Of a stretch of 10,325 nt of DNA, positions 6,176 through 10,325 are shown piece after piece (within the stretch, counting starts at the first letter, position 1; every line of letters starts with the position of its first letter). A program made the translations under genes and the position numbers. Source of the stretch: an uncultured Alphaproteobacteria bacterium (GTDB lineage: Bacteria; Pseudomonadota; Alphaproteobacteria; Puniceispirillales; Puniceispirillaceae); NCBI GenBank assembly GCA_913064995.1, contig CAJYBL010000038.1:1-10325 (forward strand), given 5' to 3'. Under the pieces are notes generated by a model, which was given only the letters and a program-made list of their open reading frames with translations, was not told the DNA's origin and searched no databases.

Positions 6176-7849
6176 CTATCGTTGCTTCGATTGCCAGTCC
6201 GGATGCTTAAACGGACCATCATTTGTCGGGGCTAACAGAGGATTTCCCAAAATGTGATCAGCCGCTTTCTCGCCAACCATGATTGATGGTGCGTTCAAAT
6301 TACCGTTGGTGATACGCGGAAATAATGATGAGTCCGCACAAAACAGATTTGTTGTGCCGATGACACGGCAATCTGGACTGACCACAGCCAAGGGGTCATT
6401 TTCAGCCCCCATTCTGCATGTTCCGCAAGGATGATAGGCTGACTCAGCTTGGTTCTGGATAAATGCGTCTAAATCTGAATCCATTATCGCGTTCGCACCC
6501 GGTTGAATTTCGTGATCGTAAAATGGGCGCATCGCTTCTTGAGTCAGAATTTCGCGGCTAAGCCGCAATGCCTTGCGAAATTCAGGAAGATCATCTGGGT
6601 GGGAAAGATAATTGAATTTTATTTCAGGGGCTGTGTTTGGGTTTGACGATTTAATCTTTACATGACCCCGTGATTTAGACCGCATTGGCCCAACATGAAG
6701 CTGGAAGCCGTGGCCAGCCGCCGGTGCAGTGCCATCATAACGAATGGCTACTGGCAGAAAATGATACTGAATATCAGGATAGGGAATGTTTTTATCGGAT
6801 CGGATAAAACCAAGTGTTTCAAACTGATTGGAGGCACCTAGGCCAGATTTAAAGAATAGCCATTGAGCAGCTATGAAGGCCTTTGAGACAGGATTGAGGT
6901 GTTTATAAAGCGTTATCGGTTTGCGGCATGCAATCTGAAAATAAATCTCAAGATGGTCCTGTAGATTTTCTCCAACACCCTTTCGATTGGCGATGGTCTT
7001 TATGCCAAACCCTTGAAGGGTATCGGCACAGCCAATACCTGACCGCTGCAAAATTGCCGGACTTGCAATCGCACCTGCAGATAGAATTACTGCCTTTTGC
7101 GCGATAATATCTTGGTATTTGCCCTTGCGCCAAACGCGAAGACCAACGGCGCACCGCCCTTCAAAAAGAATTCGGTCTGCCAAAGTACGGGTGAAGAGCC
7201 TCACTTTTCCTTTTTTAATCGCAGGCTTTAGGTAGGCGTTGGCCGTTGACCATCGGCGGCCTTTCCAAACCGTCATATCAGCTGGCCCAAATCCTTCCTG
7301 ACGATACCCATTATAATCAGCAGTCATTGTATAACCAGCCTGCAGGCTGGCCTCAACAAAGGCATGATGAAGCGGGTTATCACGCGGCCCACGGGTAATA
7401 TGCAGCGGCCCATCACTGCCCCGCCAAGGAAACTCACCGCCATGCGATGTTTCCATACGTCGAAAATATGGTAGGACGTCAGCATAGCCCCAGCCATCTG
7501 CCCCAACGTCACGCCAGTGATCATAATCTAGGGGGTTGCCGCGGACATATATCATCCCGTTAATGGAAGATGATCCTCCAATCACTTTACCTCGCGGACA
7601 AACAAGTGAACGACCAGCAAGGCCGGCCTCTGGTTCCGATTTATAGCCCCAATCATAGCTAGGCATGTTCATCGGATAAGATAATGCGGCTGGCATCTGA
7701 ATAAAGGGACCAGCGTCACTGCCACCAAACTCAATTACAGCGATTGTGCCTTGTCCTGCTGTTGCCAGCCGGTAGGCGATTGCCGAACCGGCGGATCCAG
7801 ACCCGATGATCACATAGTCAAATTGATATGGCGTCGCTGGAGAGGTCAT
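6176..7849 (-). CDS. betA: choline dehydrogenase
   Basis: A membrane-associated FAD enzyme of the GMC family that oxidises choline to betaine aldehyde and can go on to glycine betaine, an osmoprotectant and carbon source. The 557-residue product has the FAD site DYVIIGSGSAGSAIAYRL (GSGSAG at 16-21), EFGGSDAGPFIQMPAAL, the GMC signature GKVIGGSSSINGMIYVRG (87-104), a second signature at 269-283, GVGENLQDHLE (291-301), and the catalytic end YHPCGTCRMG (His473) with ITNGNLNAPSIMVGEKAADHIL (Asn near 519). The pattern and length resemble rhizobial BetA closely, not just generic GMC enzymes. I chose the ATG at 7849; the frame reaches a TTG at 7882 with no better ribosome site. The leader has a promoter and two dyad sites. 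No betB, betI or betC is in the window. Stop codon TAG. Confidence 0.92.
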   Translation of the reverse strand: MTSPATPYQFDYVIIGSGSAGSAIAYRLATAGQGTIAVIEFGGSDAGPFIQMPAALSYPMNMPSYDWGYKSEPEAGLAGRSLVCPRGKVIGGSSSINGMIYVRGNPLDYDHWRDVGADGWGYADVLPYFRRMETSHGGEFPWRGSDGPLHITRGPRDNPLHHAFVEASLQAGYTMTADYNGYRQEGFGPADMTVWKGRRWSTANAYLKPAIKKGKVRLFTRTLADRILFEGRCAVGLRVWRKGKYQDIIAQKAVILSAGAIASPAILQRSGIGCADTLQGFGIKTIANRKGVGENLQDHLEIYFQIACRKPITLYKHLNPVSKAFIAAQWLFFKSGLGASNQFETLGFIRSDKNIPYPDIQYHFLPVAIRYDGTAPAAGHGFQLHVGPMRSKSRGHVKIKSSNPNTAPEIKFNYLSHPDDLPEFRKALRLSREILTQEAMRPFYDHEIQPGANAIMDSDLDAFIQNQAESAYHPCGTCRMGAENDPLAVVSPDCRVIGTTNLFCADSSLFPRITNGNLNAPSIMVGEKAADHILGNPLLAPTNDGPFKHPDWQSKQR

Positions 7850-7934
7850 TAATGGTCCATTTATATACCCGCTAACTATCAAAGGTAATCTAGCCTTTGT
7901 ACTTTCGAAAACTCAAAAGAAATCGTAGCGGATA

Positions 7935-7954
7935 ACTCTGATTGCCGCAGAGTC
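7935..7954. promoter_or_regulatory. dyad operator-like site A, betA leader
   Basis: The plus strand reads actctg attgccg cagagt, a perfect 6-bp dyad around 7 bases. It lies roughly 8-27 bases downstream of the predicted betA transcription start. It shares TCTGAT-N4-GCAGAGT with site B (8011-8030). Repressor binding is inferred; BetI, the TetR-family choline sensor, is the obvious candidate but is not shown by the sequence. Confidence 0.5.
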
Positions 7955-7968
7955 AGGTCTAAATATAA

Positions 7969-7997
7969 GATATATTAAATTTCGTAATCACTGACAA
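7969..7997 (-). promoter_or_regulatory. predicted sigma70-type promoter of betA
   Basis: On the minus strand TTGTCA (7997..7992, 5 of 6 to consensus) and TATATC (7974..7969, 4 of 6) are 17 bases apart in an AT-rich setting. Transcription would start near 7962, giving a leader of about 110 bases to the ATG at 7849. Outer arms tcgtagc (7923-7929) and gctacga (8002-8008) flank the promoter symmetrically. Confidence 0.5.
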
Positions 7998-8010
7998 AGT
8001 GGCTACGAAG

Positions 8011-8030
8011 TTTCTGATCTGAGCAGAGTT
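8011..8030. promoter_or_regulatory. dyad operator-like site B, upstream of the betA promoter
   Basis: The plus strand reads tttctgatctgagcagagtt, with 4-bp arms TCTG/CAGA around 7 bases, the same geometry as site A. It lies upstream of the -35 box, 76 bases from site A centre to centre. That is about seven helical turns, a layout compatible with looping between two bound dimers. Confidence 0.45.
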
Positions 8031-8113
8031 TTGAATTTTGGTTAGGGGAAGTTGTAATGAGACGTTTTACTGACCCAAGAGCACGATTGTCCTAACCACA
8101 ATTTTTCGAGCAG

Positions 8114-8148
8114 GATTTTGGGGCGCTGACTCAACCGCCAGCAAAATC
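8114..8148 (-). terminator. terminator-like hairpin after the phosphodiesterase gene
   Basis: Arms gattttg (8114-8120) and caaaatc (8142-8148) enclose a second stem ggcg (8122-8125) / cgcc (8136-8139) with small bulges and a 10-base loop. It begins at the stop codon of the phosphodiesterase gene. No T-run follows on the minus strand, so intrinsic termination is uncertain. Confidence 0.35.
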
Positions 8149-8948
8149 TAAATCTGTTCCGGATAGTCACTCATTACCATATCAACGCCCAAATCAAAAA
8201 GATCGTAAGCACGGCTTGGATCATTGACAGTCCAGGCCCGTATTTTGATGCCTTGCTGATGAAAAACCGTTACGTCATTTGACGCGATAATCAAGTCACT
8301 ATCGAGGTGAACCGCCTCTACCGCCAGCTCGGATTTCAGAAAATGTATGTCTTTTGGAAAAAAATTATGAATACTGGCACGGGGGATGTGCGGGGCAAAC
8401 ATCCGAAAATAGCCCAAAAAATCTATATTAAAACTCGAAACGATGACATTTGCTTTTGGTCTTTTCCGCAATGCAGATGCGAGCAACTCAGCCGAGCGAT
8501 ATTCACGATTGCCATGGCATTTCATTTCAAGGATCAGAGTCATATCATGCACCTCTGCCCAAGCGATCAATGTTTCCAACCGCAACACTTTCTGGCCAGA
8601 AAATTGATTGCCTTTCCAGAGACCGGCATCGGCATTTTTAAAATCTTCCCATTTTGCATCTGCGACTAGTTTGTCGCCGGCAACGGTCCGACCTTGGGCT
8701 TCGTCATGGAAGACGATTAAGGTTTCGTCTGCGAGCATACTAATGTCAGTTTCGACCCACCTTAACCCTTCATGCCTTACAGCATCAAACGCAATAAGGG
8801 TGTTTTCGGGAAATTTTCCTGACATCCCCCTATGCGCAATAACCTTATGTGGTTTAACCTTCGGCCCAAATATTTTTTCTGTCAAAGGCATTCTATCTCT
8901 TAAATAATGGCATAGTTTTAGGGGGCTGGGCAGGGCTGCTTGGGTCAT
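8148..8948 (-). CDS. glycerophosphodiester phosphodiesterase (GDPD family, UgpQ-like)
   Basis: Hydrolyses glycerophosphodiesters such as glycerophosphocholine to sn-glycerol-3-phosphate and the free alcohol. The 266-residue product has the complete family core: IAHRGMSGKFPENT (His39, Arg40, Glu48), WVETDISM (Glu66, Asp68), FHDE (His81), LILEMK (Glu141), VSSFN, and the C-terminal RAWTVND and GVDMVMSDYP segments. There is no signal peptide, so it should act in the cytoplasm. The frame is open up to 9074, but the start at 8948 is preferred: its ATG overlaps the TGA of the upstream gene as ATGA, and the extra 42 residues of the longer form have no family character. There is no good ribosome site, which fits translational coupling. 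Its product choline would be the substrate of the next gene, betA, 299 bases downstream. Stop codon TAG. Confidence 0.9.
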   Translation of the reverse strand: MTQAALPSPLKLCHYLRDRMPLTEKIFGPKVKPHKVIAHRGMSGKFPENTLIAFDAVRHEGLRWVETDISMLADETLIVFHDEAQGRTVAGDKLVADAKWEDFKNADAGLWKGNQFSGQKVLRLETLIAWAEVHDMTLILEMKCHGNREYRSAELLASALRKRPKANVIVSSFNIDFLGYFRMFAPHIPRASIHNFFPKDIHFLKSELAVEAVHLDSDLIIASNDVTVFHQQGIKIRAWTVNDPSRAYDLFDLGVDMVMSDYPEQI

Positions 8949-10060
8949 TGAACCATAATTGAGGCCTTGGCTACGCTGTATTTTTTTAAGAAGTTCATTT
9001 TGGGTGCAAAACCTATCCCGTTGCTTGAAGGTGCGGTGATTTCTCCGGGAGCTGAAATGCATATGTCTGGGCAAGAAAAGTCTTGGGCAAAGAAACGGTC
9101 ACTTGGAAATATATCAGATGGATAATTTACGTTACTTTTAGTCGCCAGTGCCAGAGAGGGCCCCTGACCAACAGCTGACTCCAACATACCACCTATCCAA
9201 ACAGGTACTCCATTGGCTTCACAAAAATCATGTATTGCAATGCCATTTGTAAGGCCACCAACCCTGCTAGTTTTGATGTTTATCCAATCGCAAGCTCCAA
9301 TCTTTATGGCTTTCTTCGCTCGATGCAGCGAGGTAATACTCTCATCAAGACAAATCGGGGTTCGGATTGTTTTGCGCAGCTCAGCATGATCTACTAAATC
9401 ATCGTAGCTAAGCGGCTGCTCAATCATCTTAAGGTCTAATTTATCGAGCTCCTGAAACATTGCGATGTCATCCAGCGTAAAACCACTGTTGCAATCAATG
9501 TGCATTGTTAATCCTGGGAAGGCGTCTCGGACTTGTTTTATCATATCAACGGTGCACTGCCGGTTGAACTTTAATTTTATTCGCGGGAATCCCCGTTGTA
9601 TAGATATCTCGACGCGATTAAGTAACTCATCAGTGCTAGGTAAAACAGGTATGTCTGCTCCAACCGGCACTACTTCCTTGGTGCCGCCAATCAAAGACCA
9701 TAATGGCGTCTCGTGACGCTGAGAATGAGCATCCCACCAAGCCCCGTCAAATGCTGATTTAGCAAATTGATGACCCTTTAAATCAGAAAATATTTCATGC
9801 AAAAACTCTGCGCTGATGACACTTTTTCCAATAAGGCGCGGTGCTATAATATCCCTGGCAACAATAAAGGCGCCTGCTGAGAACTCTGAATTGTAAAGGG
9901 GTAAAGGTGATGGTGCACACTCACCCCAGCCGCTAATCCCATCAGATTCTATTTTTACAAAAACACTTTCAATGTCGTTCTGTGAGCCATAGGCGGTAAC
10001 CCAAGGCTCAAGAAGCGGCATCTTCACATGATAAAGGTCAATTTGTTCAATAATCATCAT
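8945..10060 (-). CDS. enolase-superfamily enzyme, OSBS / N-acylamino acid racemase group
   Basis: A muconate-lactonising-enzyme-type barrel protein of 371 residues. The N-terminal capping domain (PLLEPWVTAYG, GWGECAP, LYNSEF) is followed by GHQFAKSAFDGAWWD. Catalytic lysines lie in RIKLKF (Lys162, Lys164). Metal ligands are in HIDCNSG (Asp189), MIEQPL (Glu214) and CLDES (Asp239), and the opposite lysine is in NIKTSRVGG (Lys263). WIGGMLESAVG is the form seen in the OSBS/NSAR group; the DxD motif of dipeptide epimerases is not seen. The numbering coincides with Amycolatopsis N-succinylamino acid racemase as I recall it. No menaquinone gene is nearby, so racemisation of an N-acylated amino acid is more likely than OSBS activity, but substrate is unknown. 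The ATG at 10060 has AAAGG 5 bases upstream (the next ATG, 10057, is also possible). Its TGA overlaps the GDPD start. Confidence 0.88.
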   Translation of the reverse strand: MMIIEQIDLYHVKMPLLEPWVTAYGSQNDIESVFVKIESDGISGWGECAPSPLPLYNSEFSAGAFIVARDIIAPRLIGKSVISAEFLHEIFSDLKGHQFAKSAFDGAWWDAHSQRHETPLWSLIGGTKEVVPVGADIPVLPSTDELLNRVEISIQRGFPRIKLKFNRQCTVDMIKQVRDAFPGLTMHIDCNSGFTLDDIAMFQELDKLDLKMIEQPLSYDDLVDHAELRKTIRTPICLDESITSLHRAKKAIKIGACDWINIKTSRVGGLTNGIAIHDFCEANGVPVWIGGMLESAVGQGPSLALATKSNVNYPSDIFPSDRFFAQDFSCPDICISAPGEITAPSSNGIGFAPKMNFLKKYSVAKASIMVQ

Positions 10061-10103
10061 GCATGCCTTTGTCCCTAATCCGCATTCTCACCAAACACCA
10101 TCC

Positions 10104-10133
10104 AGTCTAGGATTTAGGGAAAGAGACGGTCAA
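10104..10133 (-). promoter_or_regulatory. candidate promoter of the enolase-family / GDPD operon
   Basis: On the minus strand TTGACC (10133..10128, 5 of 6 to consensus) and TAGACT (10109..10104, 4 of 6) are 18 bases apart. The predicted start near 10097 gives a 37-base leader. Confidence 0.4.
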
Positions 10134-10218
10134 GAAGGAACCTATGTTCATCGAATGTTTTACCCCACCCCCTATAATCAAATTCAAAGTTGACAGAACA
10201 ACCGCTTCAGTAAACCCT

Positions 10219-10240
10219 GTCCTTGATTCATGATCCGTGG
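10219..10240 (-). repeat. 22-base inverted repeat, right copy
   Basis: On the minus strand this reads ccacggatcatga plus a 9-base tail and matches the plus strand at 5880-5901 at 19 of 22 positions. See the left copy for its limits. Confidence 0.35.
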
Positions 10241-10253
10241 CACTTGGCTGTAT

Positions 10254-10325
10254 TCAAGTTTGTCGGCAAGCTTTGTGCTTCAGATTGTACGTCAGCCAGA
10301 AATCTTCGGGTAATGGAATAGATCT
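10254..10325 (-). CDS. possible C-terminal end of an upstream gene (unidentified)
   Basis: An open minus-strand frame enters from the right edge and ends at TGA 10256..10254 after 23 codons, including SIPLPEDFWLTYNLKHKA. The hydrophobic-aromatic pattern after a PLPEDF turn is reminiscent of the last strand of LysR-type regulators, but this is too short to assign. A frame of this length is also easily random. Confidence 0.25.
   Translation of the reverse strand, partial: RSIPLPEDFWLTYNLKHKACRQT

Noticed and set aside
7850..7882. TTG start of betA at 7882
   Set aside because: It has no ribosome site at a useful distance; the ATG at 7849 places the FAD motif at the usual distance from the N-terminus.
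8057..8095. Plus-strand mini-frame of 12 codons with a purine-rich site ahead (AGGGGAAG)
   Set aside because: Too short and without recognisable homology. The flanking tggttagg / cctaacca dyad is weak, so there is no case for a transposase remnant.
8949..9074. Longer start for the phosphodiesterase gene at 9074
   Set aside because: It would overlap the enolase-family gene by 130 bases, adds 42 residues without family character, and ignores the ATGA junction at 8948.

Overview
The window reads as chromosomal DNA of an alphaproteobacterium, probably a marine one of moderate GC content; this is inference. The support is a choline dehydrogenase closely resembling rhizobial BetA, an AqpS-type channel paired with an arsenate reductase as in rhizobial ars operons, and mixed GC/AT coding sequence. 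Almost every gene lies on the minus strand, so the biological order runs from high to low coordinates. I see no tRNA, rRNA, CRISPR array, phage gene or intact insertion sequence.

Right block (about 10325 to 6069): a possible C-terminal scrap of an upstream gene sits at the edge. Then come an enolase-superfamily enzyme of the o-succinylbenzoate synthase / N-acylamino acid racemase group, a glycerophosphodiester phosphodiesterase coupled to it by an ATGA overlap, and betA (choline dehydrogenase). The betA leader holds a good sigma70-type promoter with two related dyad sites, one on each side. Together these genes could turn glycerophosphocholine into choline and then betaine aldehyde. The role of the enolase-family enzyme in this is open.

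Middle block (5735 to 3333): an unrecognised 145-residue protein and a YaiI/YqxD-family (DUF188) protein lie close together. A 56-residue DUF2256 zinc-ribbon-like gene on the plus strand overlaps the yaiI end tail to tail. Divergent from it is an arsenate detoxification pair, arsC followed by an overlapping AqpS-like aquaglyceroporin gene. No ArsR regulator and no ArsB or Acr3 pump is present.

Left block (3256 to 1): typA/bipA, then pyrE, whose mRNA is predicted to begin with a perfect 17-bp hairpin directly after a strong promoter. A non-coding stretch follows that contains the first 30 codons of a decayed GMC oxidoreductase gene. The first 23 codons of apt (adenine phosphoribosyltransferase) run off the left edge. 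The pairing of pyrE and apt puts two PRPP-dependent nucleotide enzymes close together.
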